Source: an uncultured Granulosicoccaceae bacterium
GTDB lineage: Bacteria; Pseudomonadota; Gammaproteobacteria; Granulosicoccales; Granulosicoccaceae
Assembly (NCBI GenBank): GCA_937958675.1
Contig: CALGND010000142.1
Location: 21,316-85,315 of the forward strand
DNA: 64,000 nucleotides
Direction of reading: 5' to 3'
A program made the position numbers and the translations under genes. Below are positions 28,957 through 37,317 of this stretch, piece by piece; within the stretch, counting starts at the first letter, position 1; each line of letters opens with the position of its first letter. Under the pieces are notes generated by a model that had not been told where the DNA came from, ran no database searches, and worked only from the letters and a program-made list of their open reading frames with translations.

Positions 28957-31038
28957 TTAAATCGATTTAATCCAAATGGCTGTGTCGTGAAACACGGCAC
29001 CACCGTTGGGCTTACCTGGTTCTGCACTAATTAGTGTATTGATGCCAAGCCCACCCTCAAAGTCACTGTTGCGCCACAAGCCTTCGACAACAACCGTGCC
29101 GGGCTGCACGCCTTCGAACGCCAAGGTATGCACCTTCACCTCTCCTTGGTCATTACCAAGGCGTATAAGTTCACCATCTGATATCGACAGGCTTGCAATA
29201 TCATCCGGATGAATCTTAAGGTGCGGACGGCTCTCCATTTTTCGAGCTGAGGCTGTTTCCGTAAACGTGGTATTCAGAAACTGCCGGGCTGGCGCTGCTA
29301 CCAATCGATAGGGGTGAGCATCACTAGCCATATCAGTGCATGCCCAATGATCTGGCAGCGATGGCATGCCATCCGATGATGGGCCTATGGCAGACCAGTC
29401 AGGACTGAAATGAAAGCGCTTATCATGGGTACCAAAGCCATCGAGAAATTGCGAATCATCAAACTCAGGTGAGCAATCAAAATAGCCAGATTGATAAACT
29501 TCTTCGGCACTTGGCTTACCTGAACCGCGTAGCGTACGATCCATGATCTCCCATTCGCTCATACCAAAACCTGGATGATCTAAGCCCAGCCTTTTTGCTA
29601 ATTCGCAAATTAGCCAATGATTACTGCGGCACTCACTAGGCGCATCGATCAATTTTTTGGCCACTTGCATGTAAGTGTGACCGCTACTTTGATAGAGATC
29701 ATCATGCTCGGTAAACATGGTGGCTGGCAACAACACATCAGCATACTTCGCAGTATCAGTAAAAAAGTGTTCGTGGACTACGGTAAATAAATCCTCTCGT
29801 GCCAAACCTTTTAAAACAACATTAGTTTCGGGTGCAACTACAGCAGGATTAGTATTTTGTATTAACAAAGCGTGCACGGGTGGGCCACCTTGAAGATCTT
29901 GAGGGTTGCCCACCAACACCTGCCCTATTCTTGATTGATCCATGACGCGAGTTTGTACGTTTGGTATATCCAAGCCTTTTATGATCGAACGATCGATAGT
30001 GTAGATATCGGCATTACCGTATAGAGCGCCGCCGCCCCGATATTTCCACGATCCGGTAATTGCTGGTAAACAACTGGCCGCATGCATATTCACCGCGCCA
30101 TTGCGAGAACGCGTAAACCCATAACCTAGCCTGATAAAGCTGGCTTTGCTACTACCGTAGGTTCGAGCAAACTCAATGATCTCATCGCTACTTAAACCAG
30201 TGATTTTTGCCGCCCACTCTGGTGTTTTATCAGCAAGATGTTGCTCAAGTTCAGTAGCATTAGCGGTATGGCTTTGCATGTATTCGCGGTCAGCAAAACC
30301 TTCTTTAAACAACACATGCATAACAGCGCAGGCAAGCGCACCGTCGGTACCAGGCTTTAACATTAGGTGCTGGTCCGCTTTTTTTGCAGTACGCGTAAGG
30401 TAGGGGTCGATAACGATTAGCTTAGCGCCACGCGCTTTACGAGCCTTCGCATAGAAATTCATGATGTTGACTTGTGTGTTCACCGGATTGCCACCCCACA
30501 CCACAAGGACATCGCTCTCAGCAATTAGCTTTGCATCAGAGCCGCGCTTACTACCTGTGCCCGCTATCCAACCAGAGTCTGATAATGTCACGCAGTAGGT
30601 CGCGTGCATGCGAGACGTACCCAATGCATGTCGAAAGCGATCAAGGCCATCACGCTGCACTAAGCCCATAGTACCCGCATAGTGAAATGGCCAAATTGCT
30701 TCTGCGCCCTGTTCAGCAATTACTCTTTTAAACCGTTCAGCGATTAGATCTAAGGCTTCATCCCAACTAGCCGGTTCAAAATCTGACAGTGAGCTTGCCT
30801 CACTCTTAGGGACGCTTTTTGATGCACAATCCGTTTTGCGAATAAGTGGTTGAGTAATCCGGTCAGGATGGTGGTTACGCTCGGCATAGCGCGACACTTT
30901 CGCGCATATAACACCATCGGTATAAGGGTGCTGTTTATTACCGTACACCCGACCTATACGCTGCCCATCCAACACTTCGATGTCGAGCGCACAGGTACTG
31001 GGGCAATCAAGGGGGCAAACTGAGCGATACTTTGTCAT
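28957..31038 (-). CDS. molybdopterin-dependent oxidoreductase (DMSO reductase superfamily)
   Basis: This cytoplasmic enzyme of about 693 residues begins MTKYRSVCPLDCPSTC, whose cysteines, with GVICAK, form the N-terminal [4Fe-4S] site. Molybdopterin-domain segments follow: HYAGTMGLVQRDGLDRF, VVWGGNPVNTQVN, RLGYGFTRSRNG and HEHFFTDTAKYADVLLPATM. A C-terminal molydopterin-dinucleotide-binding domain starts near 580. There is no twin-arginine signal, so it acts in the cytosol, unlike most respiratory relatives. An upstream in-frame start at 31113 would add 25 residues unlike the family. The electron acceptor and substrate are unknown, and no Fe-S or membrane subunit is adjacent. Confidence 0.9.
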   Translation of the reverse strand: MTKYRSVCPLDCPSTCALDIEVLDGQRIGRVYGNKQHPYTDGVICAKVSRYAERNHHPDRITQPLIRKTDCASKSVPKSEASSLSDFEPASWDEALDLIAERFKRVIAEQGAEAIWPFHYAGTMGLVQRDGLDRFRHALGTSRMHATYCVTLSDSGWIAGTGSKRGSDAKLIAESDVLVVWGGNPVNTQVNIMNFYAKARKARGAKLIVIDPYLTRTAKKADQHLMLKPGTDGALACAVMHVLFKEGFADREYMQSHTANATELEQHLADKTPEWAAKITGLSSDEIIEFARTYGSSKASFIRLGYGFTRSRNGAVNMHAASCLPAITGSWKYRGGGALYGNADIYTIDRSIIKGLDIPNVQTRVMDQSRIGQVLVGNPQDLQGGPPVHALLIQNTNPAVVAPETNVVLKGLAREDLFTVVHEHFFTDTAKYADVLLPATMFTEHDDLYQSSGHTYMQVAKKLIDAPSECRSNHWLICELAKRLGLDHPGFGMSEWEIMDRTLRGSGKPSAEEVYQSGYFDCSPEFDDSQFLDGFGTHDKRFHFSPDWSAIGPSSDGMPSLPDHWACTDMASDAHPYRLVAAPARQFLNTTFTETASARKMESRPHLKIHPDDIASLSISDGELIRLGNDQGEVKVHTLAFEGVQPGTVVVEGLWRNSDFEGGLGINTLISAEPGKPNGGAVFHDTAIWIKSI

Positions 31039-31436
31039 AACACAAGCATAGCAGCACAACACGATTCCCAAAGGGCTCTCTGTGGCCGATTTACAGCCAC
31101 CATGAAAACTCACCGTAAAGCAATTTATCTAGCCAAAATAGCGCCGCTTTTAGCGTAGTCGAAGTCTGGACACAGCTCAGCAGCGATCCAAACTCGATCG
31201 TAGCTCGCCAACGCACATTACGGCCCAGCCATTTAACATCCAAATCAACGGCTTAGACTTAAGCAAAGTAATGCCTAGGACAAGCCCAATTTGCAATTGA
31301 GTGGTCGAAGCATCAGGGGAAAAGTGTGACGATATTCTCAGTGCTTAGTCTCTTAGATCAATCAATTGTGGCATCCCTGAAAAACATCTCCAAACCTACT
31401 GTATATCTGGGCAGAGTTTGGTAGTTTACCGCTCAT
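31039..31436. other. 398-base divergent promoter region without a gene
   Basis: The region separates the molybdopterin enzyme gene (minus) from the DUF1800 gene (plus) and must contain both promoters. I see no open frame, strong hairpin or clear promoter consensus beyond scattered AT-rich stretches. Confidence 0.5.
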
Positions 31437-33221
31437 ATGATTCGCTTTAAAGCCAGCTTCCCAATGCACAAGTTACTTCTAACGACACTCGTTGTCGGAT
31501 TGCTCTCCGCCTGCAGTGACCGCGGGGTGGTAGTAGCCGATAACAACAATGGCGACGGCACCACTGGGGGTACAACTGGCACCGCCACCGGCGCTACAAC
31601 TGGCGGGACAGGGACTACAACCGGCGCTACAACCGGCACCGCCACCGGTAACACAGACGCAGCCACTAATCTCGACCCAGCCGCAGTTTTTGCTGCGCGG
31701 TTTCTTAACCAAGCAACGTTTGGCGCAACTGAACAATCGATAAACGACTTCGTCGCACTGGGTAACCCTGGGGCATGGATAGACGATCAATTCTCACAAC
31801 CCACCTCCGTACTCAGCCCATACACACGAACTAACAGTAACGGAAGTGGCACCGACGCTCTCCACGAAATCTGGTGGAACAACGCCTTGGGCGAGCCTGA
31901 CCAACTACGACAACGAGTCAGTTACGCTTTAAGCCAAATATTTGTTGTATCCGATGTTGATGCAGGCTTGGCCAACGCACAATACGGCATGGCAGATTAC
32001 TACGACATGCTCAGCCGTAACGCATTTGGTAATTTCCGCACGCTACTCGAAGAGGTAACCCTACATCCAGTCATGGGCGCTTATTTAAGCATGGTGCTTA
32101 ACGAACGGCCCAATGTAGAGCAAAACATTCGACCAGACGAGAACTATGCTCGCGAACTATTGCAACTCTTTTCAATTGGTCTGTTTAATCTCAACACACG
32201 TGGAGAACCGATCCCTCTGGGAAACCCACAGCCCAGCTACTCACAGGAGACAATCGAACAATTTGCTCGTGTCTTTACAGGTTGGAACTACCCTACCGCT
32301 CGTCGCTGGAATGACACTAACATCACTGGCGATTTCTTTATTGGCCGCATGGTCGCTAACGAAGCGTTCCACGACACGACAAGTAAAACGCTTTTAAATG
32401 GCGCTGTAAGCAGTGCCGGCTGGACAGCGCAGCAAGATCTAAGCTTTGCTCTAGATAATGTTTTTAATCACCCTAACGTTGGCCCTTTTATAAGCAAGCA
32501 ATTAATTCAACGGCTTGTTACTAGCAACCCGTCGCCAGAATATGTAGAACGCATTACCCTAACGTTTAACAATAATGGAAACGGTGTTCGCGGCGACATG
32601 CGATCTGTCGTCAGAGCAATCTTACTTGATGATGAAGCACGCAACGGACACTTAAACAATCCTGAATATGGAAAAATTCGCGAACCTTCTATCAAGCTAG
32701 CGCATATTTGGCGAGCACTTGATGGTATGCCTGGCCCCGCCGCTAATGGAGTACACAGCACAGCCAACTTCACGCTAGAACGTTCGGATGAGATGTTCGG
32801 GCAAGCGGTCTTGCAATCGGGTTCTGTTTTCAATTTCTATCTACCTAACAATCCTTTATCGGCCGGTAGCTCTTTGGTTTCGCCTGAAATGCAAATTATG
32901 TCTGAATCGAATCTAGCTAATACACACAACAATTATCATAATCAGGTGTATCGATTTAACAATCGTTCCGACTTAACTGACGACAACCCCCGCGTCACGA
33001 CGATAAATTTAGAAGGCTTGACTGCATTGGCACGCAACCCGAACAATCTACTGGACTGGTACAACCTTGTGCTATTTGCAGGCAGTATGCCCGACAACGT
33101 CAGAGACGAATTGCTCCGCTACATGCGCACCCTAGGCAACACAAATGAGGACAGCTTCGCCAAAGCTCAAGACACCTTATTTTTGATTTTGGTGTCACCT
33201 TCTTTTCATATTCAGCGCTGA
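31437..33221 (+). CDS. DUF1800 family lipoprotein
   Basis: This 594-residue exported protein has a lipoprotein signal ending VVGLLSAC and a low-complexity Gly/Thr linker (about residues 40-75). The DUF1800 domain follows, with FLNQATFGATEQSINDFVALG near the start and ENYARELLQLFSIGLF in the middle (only these marker stretches are quoted). The function of DUF1800 is unknown. It is nearly always paired with a DUF1501 gene, as here (13 bases downstream), and the pair is typical of secreted or surface systems in marine bacteria. ATG 31437 is kept; ATG 31464 is also in frame and would still give a lipobox. Confidence 0.9.
   Translation: MIRFKASFPMHKLLLTTLVVGLLSACSDRGVVVADNNNGDGTTGGTTGTATGATTGGTGTTTGATTGTATGNTDAATNLDPAAVFAARFLNQATFGATEQSINDFVALGNPGAWIDDQFSQPTSVLSPYTRTNSNGSGTDALHEIWWNNALGEPDQLRQRVSYALSQIFVVSDVDAGLANAQYGMADYYDMLSRNAFGNFRTLLEEVTLHPVMGAYLSMVLNERPNVEQNIRPDENYARELLQLFSIGLFNLNTRGEPIPLGNPQPSYSQETIEQFARVFTGWNYPTARRWNDTNITGDFFIGRMVANEAFHDTTSKTLLNGAVSSAGWTAQQDLSFALDNVFNHPNVGPFISKQLIQRLVTSNPSPEYVERITLTFNNNGNGVRGDMRSVVRAILLDDEARNGHLNNPEYGKIREPSIKLAHIWRALDGMPGPAANGVHSTANFTLERSDEMFGQAVLQSGSVFNFYLPNNPLSAGSSLVSPEMQIMSESNLANTHNNYHNQVYRFNNRSDLTDDNPRVTTINLEGLTALARNPNNLLDWYNLVLFAGSMPDNVRDELLRYMRTLGNTNEDSFAKAQDTLFLILVSPSFHIQR
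31552..31656 (+). repeat. low-complexity Gly-Thr coding repeat
   Basis: Imperfect tandem ACAACTGGC/ACCGCC units encode a linker of Gly, Thr and Ala after the lipidated Cys of the DUF1800 protein. Such tracts often vary in length between strains through slippage. Confidence 0.6.
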
Positions 33222-33234
33222 GGCAGGACTACCC

Positions 33235-34641
33235 ATGCGAAATTCAATAGACAAACATCGTCGCCTACTTCTAAAGCAGCTCGCCTGCCTACCCTTAGCT
33301 AGTGGCGTATCCGTGCTGACTGGTAGTAAACCAGCACAGGCCATGACATGCGGCACAGGCAAGTCGCTGGTGTGCATTTTTATGGCTGGTGGTGCGGATT
33401 CGTTCAACATGTTTGTACCCGGCGGCGGCAATAGTTTCGCGCAATATCAAAACTCGCGCAGAGATCTAGCTGTTGATGAAGCCAACCTAATCAACGTCAG
33501 TGACGCAGCACAAGGTGCATTTGGCTTCCATGATTTAATGCCTGGCTTTGCCTCCCTTTATGAAGCCAACAGAATGGCAGTCGTCAGCAACACTGGTACG
33601 CTAATACGCCCCACTACAAAATCAGACTATCTTGCTACCAACTCTTTACCCGAATCATTATTTGCTCACAACACGCAGCAAAAACTATGGCAAACCGGCG
33701 CAGGCATCGTCAGCGGCAGCAGCGCTTTTGGCTGGGGTGGTGCAATAAGTGAGCACGCAGGAGAGTGCAATGGCAACATTGCTGTTGCACCGGCATTTTC
33801 AATCGGTGGGAGTACCGATTGGCTAACGTCCGCCAGCGCTAATTACATCAGCCTCAATGCTGATGTTGCAGTGCAGCGCATGTTTGGTCACGCCAATATC
33901 TCTGATTGGATACCACCGCGCCGTTTAAGCCAGGTTGGTCGCTCACTCAATGCTCTGATCGACGTCGGCCAAGCTTCGGGCAATTCGCAAGTCATGCAAG
34001 AAATCTCAGGCGCGATTGGCCGCGCGACTACTGCTACAGCCTCATTGCATGCAGCCCTGCTCAATAACCCACTCCCGCAAATGCGCTACAGCGGCGGTAA
34101 CCGACTAGCAAGGCAGCTGCATTTGGTGGCCCGCTTAATCGCCTCGCGCGAAGAGCTTGGCATGGAACAGCAGGTGTTTTTTGTAAGAATGGGTGGCTGG
34201 GATACACACACAAATCAACTGCAACGTCAGCCAGCATTGTTTACTGCATTAAATGAAGCTGTCACTGTGTTTCAAGCAACCATCGATGGCTTAAATCTAG
34301 CACCATCAGTTACCTCGTTTACTGCATCTGATTTTGGTCGCACACTCACCAGCAATGGTAACGGTACCGATCATGGCTGGGGTGGGCACAATTTTGTGTT
34401 TGGTGGCGCAGTAGACGGTGGGCGCATCGTTGGAGACATTCCCAATTACGCGGTGGAAAACAACGATGATGACGCAGGTGACAACCGCGGGCAGTTTGCC
34501 GGGCGAATCATCCCACAAATATCCGTTAATCAATACGCAGCGACGCTTGCGCGTTGGATGGGTGTATCAGAAGATGCCTTAAATGCAGCGTTACCTGATC
34601 TGGCCAACTTTAGTCAGCGCGACTTAGGCTTTATGACCTAA
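33235..34641 (+). CDS. DUF1501 family exported protein
   Basis: This 468-residue protein has a Tat-like signal (RRLLLKQLACLPLASG, cleavage near AQA). The DUF1501 (sulfatase-like alkaline-phosphatase-fold) domain follows: KSLVCIFMAGGADSFNMFVP, RMGGWDTHTNQ, SDFGRTL and GTDHGWGGHNFVFG, which carry the conserved metal-ligand-like Asp and His residues. It is paired with the DUF1800 gene, with a ribosome site GGCAGGAC before its ATG. The biological role of the pair is unproven. The fold suggests a secreted hydrolase. Confidence 0.92.
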   Translation: MRNSIDKHRRLLLKQLACLPLASGVSVLTGSKPAQAMTCGTGKSLVCIFMAGGADSFNMFVPGGGNSFAQYQNSRRDLAVDEANLINVSDAAQGAFGFHDLMPGFASLYEANRMAVVSNTGTLIRPTTKSDYLATNSLPESLFAHNTQQKLWQTGAGIVSGSSAFGWGGAISEHAGECNGNIAVAPAFSIGGSTDWLTSASANYISLNADVAVQRMFGHANISDWIPPRRLSQVGRSLNALIDVGQASGNSQVMQEISGAIGRATTATASLHAALLNNPLPQMRYSGGNRLARQLHLVARLIASREELGMEQQVFFVRMGGWDTHTNQLQRQPALFTALNEAVTVFQATIDGLNLAPSVTSFTASDFGRTLTSNGNGTDHGWGGHNFVFGGAVDGGRIVGDIPNYAVENNDDDAGDNRGQFAGRIIPQISVNQYAATLARWMGVSEDALNAALPDLANFSQRDLGFMT

Positions 34642-34645
34642 GGCA

Positions 34646-34969
34646 TTACTGATCCCATTGCACATTGTCGTTAGACTTAATGGCTGCTTCGAGTAATTCG
34701 ATCAAAGGCACAGCTCGAGTAGCAAGTGCGACTCTGTTAGCTTGATCTTCGTCATCGGGGTTGGCTTGCACAGCAGCAGTGTTATCTGGCTCTGTTGTTG
34801 AGGCCGCTTTCAAGGCCACTTGTAAATCAGCTAAAGCTTGTGGAACGTCATCCGCCATGATCGCACCAGGCACATGCCCGCTTTGCCCCAACATTTTGAG
34901 TAGCGCTTCTGCAGCATCGCCGAACATAACGATATTGGCGTATGAATCTGTCTTAAAAGTTACCAGCAC
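34646..34969 (-). CDS. DUF1840 family protein
   Basis: This 107-residue protein begins, from GTG 34969, MLVTFKTDSYANIVMFGDAAE, the normal DUF1840 N-terminus. GGAG lies 6 bases before this GTG, so I prefer it to an in-frame TTG at 34990. Residues 50-85 are a variable Ala/Asp-rich linker before a C-terminal helix (RAVPLIELLEAAIKSNDNV). Its function is unknown. It is convergent with the DUF1501 gene (4 bases between ends) and divergent from the next gene. Confidence 0.88.
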   Translation of the reverse strand: MLVTFKTDSYANIVMFGDAAEALLKMLGQSGHVPGAIMADDVPQALADLQVALKAASTTEPDNTAAVQANPDDEDQANRVALATRAVPLIELLEAAIKSNDNVQWDQ

Positions 34970-35028
34970 TATTTGCTCCAATATTGTCAAGACGCACTAC
35001 ACTAAAAATAAACCATCGCAAGTGCTAT

Positions 35029-35751
35029 ATGGCTGACTTTAACACACACATTTTAGTTGCGGCTGGCGCTGCCAGTATCGCCGCTACCGTTACCGCAAAA
35101 TTACTGGATCTACCAGCTGAGCTGGCCATACTGCTTACTGTGTGCGGCTCAATAGGCGGTGTGGCGCCCGATATAGATCTAAAGTACTCATGGCCAAGCA
35201 AGATACTGTTTTCAGTGCTAGGTACAGTTGTCGCCTTAATCATGGTATTCACGCACTTAGCAGAGTACACGGTTACCGAACTTATCCTTGGCGCGATCGG
35301 ATTCTTCCTACTTGTGCGTTTTCCTATCTGGGCACTATTTCATCAATTTACGGTCCATCGGGGTGCACTGCATTCAATCGCCGCATGCTTCATGTTCGCG
35401 ACAGCCACTGCTGCCGCAAGCAATCACTTCTTATCCTTAACACCTGCCAATAGTTGGTTGTTAGCCTGCTTTATGTTTGGCGGCTGCATTATTCATCTGC
35501 TATTGGATGAGCTATACAGCGTGGATTTTATGGGAGCTCGAATTAAGCGCTCGTTTGGTAGCGCCTTAAAACTAATCGACAGCCAACGAATCTTGGCAAG
35601 TTGCATAGTACTGTTTACATCATTGGTGATGTGGATTTGGACACCACCGATTGAGCCACTAATCGAATTGTTCAAACAATCCGATGCTAATTGGCATGAT
35701 TTATTTGTACCGGAGTGGGTCGTGCTGGGAAGGGATGACGCTAATAGTTAA
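35029..35751 (+). CDS. YdjM-like membrane-bound metal-dependent hydrolase
   Basis: This 240-residue integral membrane protein belongs to the YdjM family (PF04307). The N-terminal MADFNTHILVAAGAAS, the GGVAPDIDLKYSWP acidic motif and FTVHRGALHSI are the family marks. At least five hydrophobic segments are visible. The ATG at 35029 fits the family start. Family members are called putative hydrolases because of conserved Asp/His residues. One homologue in E. coli is LexA-regulated, but no LexA box was recognised here. Confidence 0.85.
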   Translation: MADFNTHILVAAGAASIAATVTAKLLDLPAELAILLTVCGSIGGVAPDIDLKYSWPSKILFSVLGTVVALIMVFTHLAEYTVTELILGAIGFFLLVRFPIWALFHQFTVHRGALHSIAACFMFATATAAASNHFLSLTPANSWLLACFMFGGCIIHLLLDELYSVDFMGARIKRSFGSALKLIDSQRILASCIVLFTSLVMWIWTPPIEPLIELFKQSDANWHDLFVPEWVVLGRDDANS

Positions 35752-35801
35752 GGTGGGATAACTATATTGAGGTTCTGTTATTTTAATGCTTCGAGACTGA
35801 G

Positions 35802-35830
35802 CATGAATCCCCGCTTTCGCGGGGATGACA
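35802..35830. repeat. dispersed palindrome, copy 2
   Basis: ATGAATCCCCGCTTTCGCGGGGATGACAT forms an 8-base GC stem; it belongs to the same class as the copies at 28379, 40192 and 59558. It sits between the YdjM-like gene and the convergent repeat protein gene and could also terminate transcription. Confidence 0.7.
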
Positions 35831-35833
35831 TGC

Positions 35834-37237
35834 TTAGCCGTCGACTTTTAAAGCCTTCAGCGTCTCGTAAGTTAAACCGCCACTATCCAGGCTATTCTTT
35901 TCCTGAAACTTCTGTACCGCATCAAGCGTACCCTGACCAATCACACCATCAATCACACCAGGATCATATCCCTCGCGCTTAAGCGCTCGCTGAATCGAGG
36001 TGACAATTTTTGGAGTCACATTGGTTTCACACAACACTTTGCGCCACTCAAGACGTGAAGGCTCTATTTGAACTTGTCGTTTAACTGTTTTGGTTCTAGC
36101 GGGGATAGAAATTCGACGCTCTGATGCTGGCGAGACTAAACGCTGCACCTTAATCGTTTCGTACTGCGCAGGTATCTCAGTCACGGTAGTAGAAGCTGGG
36201 CGCTTAATCACTAGCTTTTTAACGGTTGTGAATTCAGCTGGACGTTCCAGCAAACAGACTTCGCGGCCGCTGTAAGTTGCGTTGTTATTCGCTTTCTCGC
36301 CTTTTTGCAACCAGAAGAATCCAGCATCAGCAACTTTAACTCGCGCAGTCACATCTTTATATTCAGCTGGAACAATTACGCGACTTTCAGCCGCCGCTTT
36401 AACCAATCGTTTAACCTTCACTGTTTTATAAACGGCTGGTACTTCGATAGTTTTACTTGTAGGCGCTTTATCAAGAACAGTTTTGGTGATGGTTTCGTAG
36501 CGTGCCGGAACCTCAACTAAACACATGATCTCGCCCGTAGCGTTGTTGATGCGCTCAATAAGACCACGGCCTTTCTTCCAAACGCTACGCGCTGGCTCTA
36601 CCAGTACAGATTCTGTTTCAGTGCGGAAGATAGCGGGCACATCAACCACCCTTGAAGATGCTTCTTTCACAATCACGCGTTCTTCTGCAGTTTCATACTG
36701 CGCGGGGGTTACGACGATTTTCTCAGATCCTTCTTTGATCATTACACGACGAGTTTCAGTCTTGTATTCTGGTTCTGTGTAGTACTCACGATAGCAAGCA
36801 CCGGGTTTAACGGAGGCAAGCTCTACACCCGAACGTGTAATGCCTTCAAGCATTCCCGGGCTGGCCGGCTGTAACTTGTTACCAATTTTTATCGACCAAC
36901 TAGTTTCAGCAGCTCGCACATCTAATTTTTCAAATTCCTCACCATATTGCACTGGCAGGACTTTAAGCACACGGCTGGATTCTTTAGTGACAACGGTTTG
37001 ATCAACCGTTTCGTATTTTGCCGGTGTGGTTTCGACTCGTTCCGATGCTTCTTGAATAACCAGCTCTTCGGATCGCGTTGAGAACTTCGCCGGTGTGACA
37101 ACTTTGGCATAACACTCACCTGGCTTAGCATCAGGCAATGTTTGCGTGTTGTCTTCTTGCTGAGCATAGCTTGCTGTAGCAAGCAAAAAACATCCTGTGG
37201 CTACCAAGCTGCTTAAAAAAAACTTATTGACTTTCAC
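35834..37237 (-). CDS. exported repeat protein with C-terminal peptidoglycan-binding domain
   Basis: This 467-residue protein has a signal peptide (cleavage near SYA) and several related modules of about 80-110 residues. The modules are built from the phrase VPAxYxTVxxxVLV...ASxRxxxVPA, with partial copies near 45-110, 145-215, 235-310 and 335-400. Each ends in a Trp-containing W(R/K)K or WLQKG turn. A PG_binding_1 domain closes the protein (IQRALKREGYDPGVIDGVIG, AVQKFQEKNSL). It probably attaches to the cell wall, with the modules forming an elongated beta structure. The start is a GTG after AGGAG. The catalytic function, if any, is not visible. Confidence 0.8.
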   Translation of the reverse strand: MKVNKFFLSSLVATGCFLLATASYAQQEDNTQTLPDAKPGECYAKVVTPAKFSTRSEELVIQEASERVETTPAKYETVDQTVVTKESSRVLKVLPVQYGEEFEKLDVRAAETSWSIKIGNKLQPASPGMLEGITRSGVELASVKPGACYREYYTEPEYKTETRRVMIKEGSEKIVVTPAQYETAEERVIVKEASSRVVDVPAIFRTETESVLVEPARSVWKKGRGLIERINNATGEIMCLVEVPARYETITKTVLDKAPTSKTIEVPAVYKTVKVKRLVKAAAESRVIVPAEYKDVTARVKVADAGFFWLQKGEKANNNATYSGREVCLLERPAEFTTVKKLVIKRPASTTVTEIPAQYETIKVQRLVSPASERRISIPARTKTVKRQVQIEPSRLEWRKVLCETNVTPKIVTSIQRALKREGYDPGVIDGVIGQGTLDAVQKFQEKNSLDSGGLTYETLKALKVDG

Positions 37238-37317
37238 TGAATCCGAGCTCCTGAGGCCTTATGCCTACAACCCGCTATTGTCTATCCGAACTCAGTTTTT
37301 TTCAATACCATTCCCAA

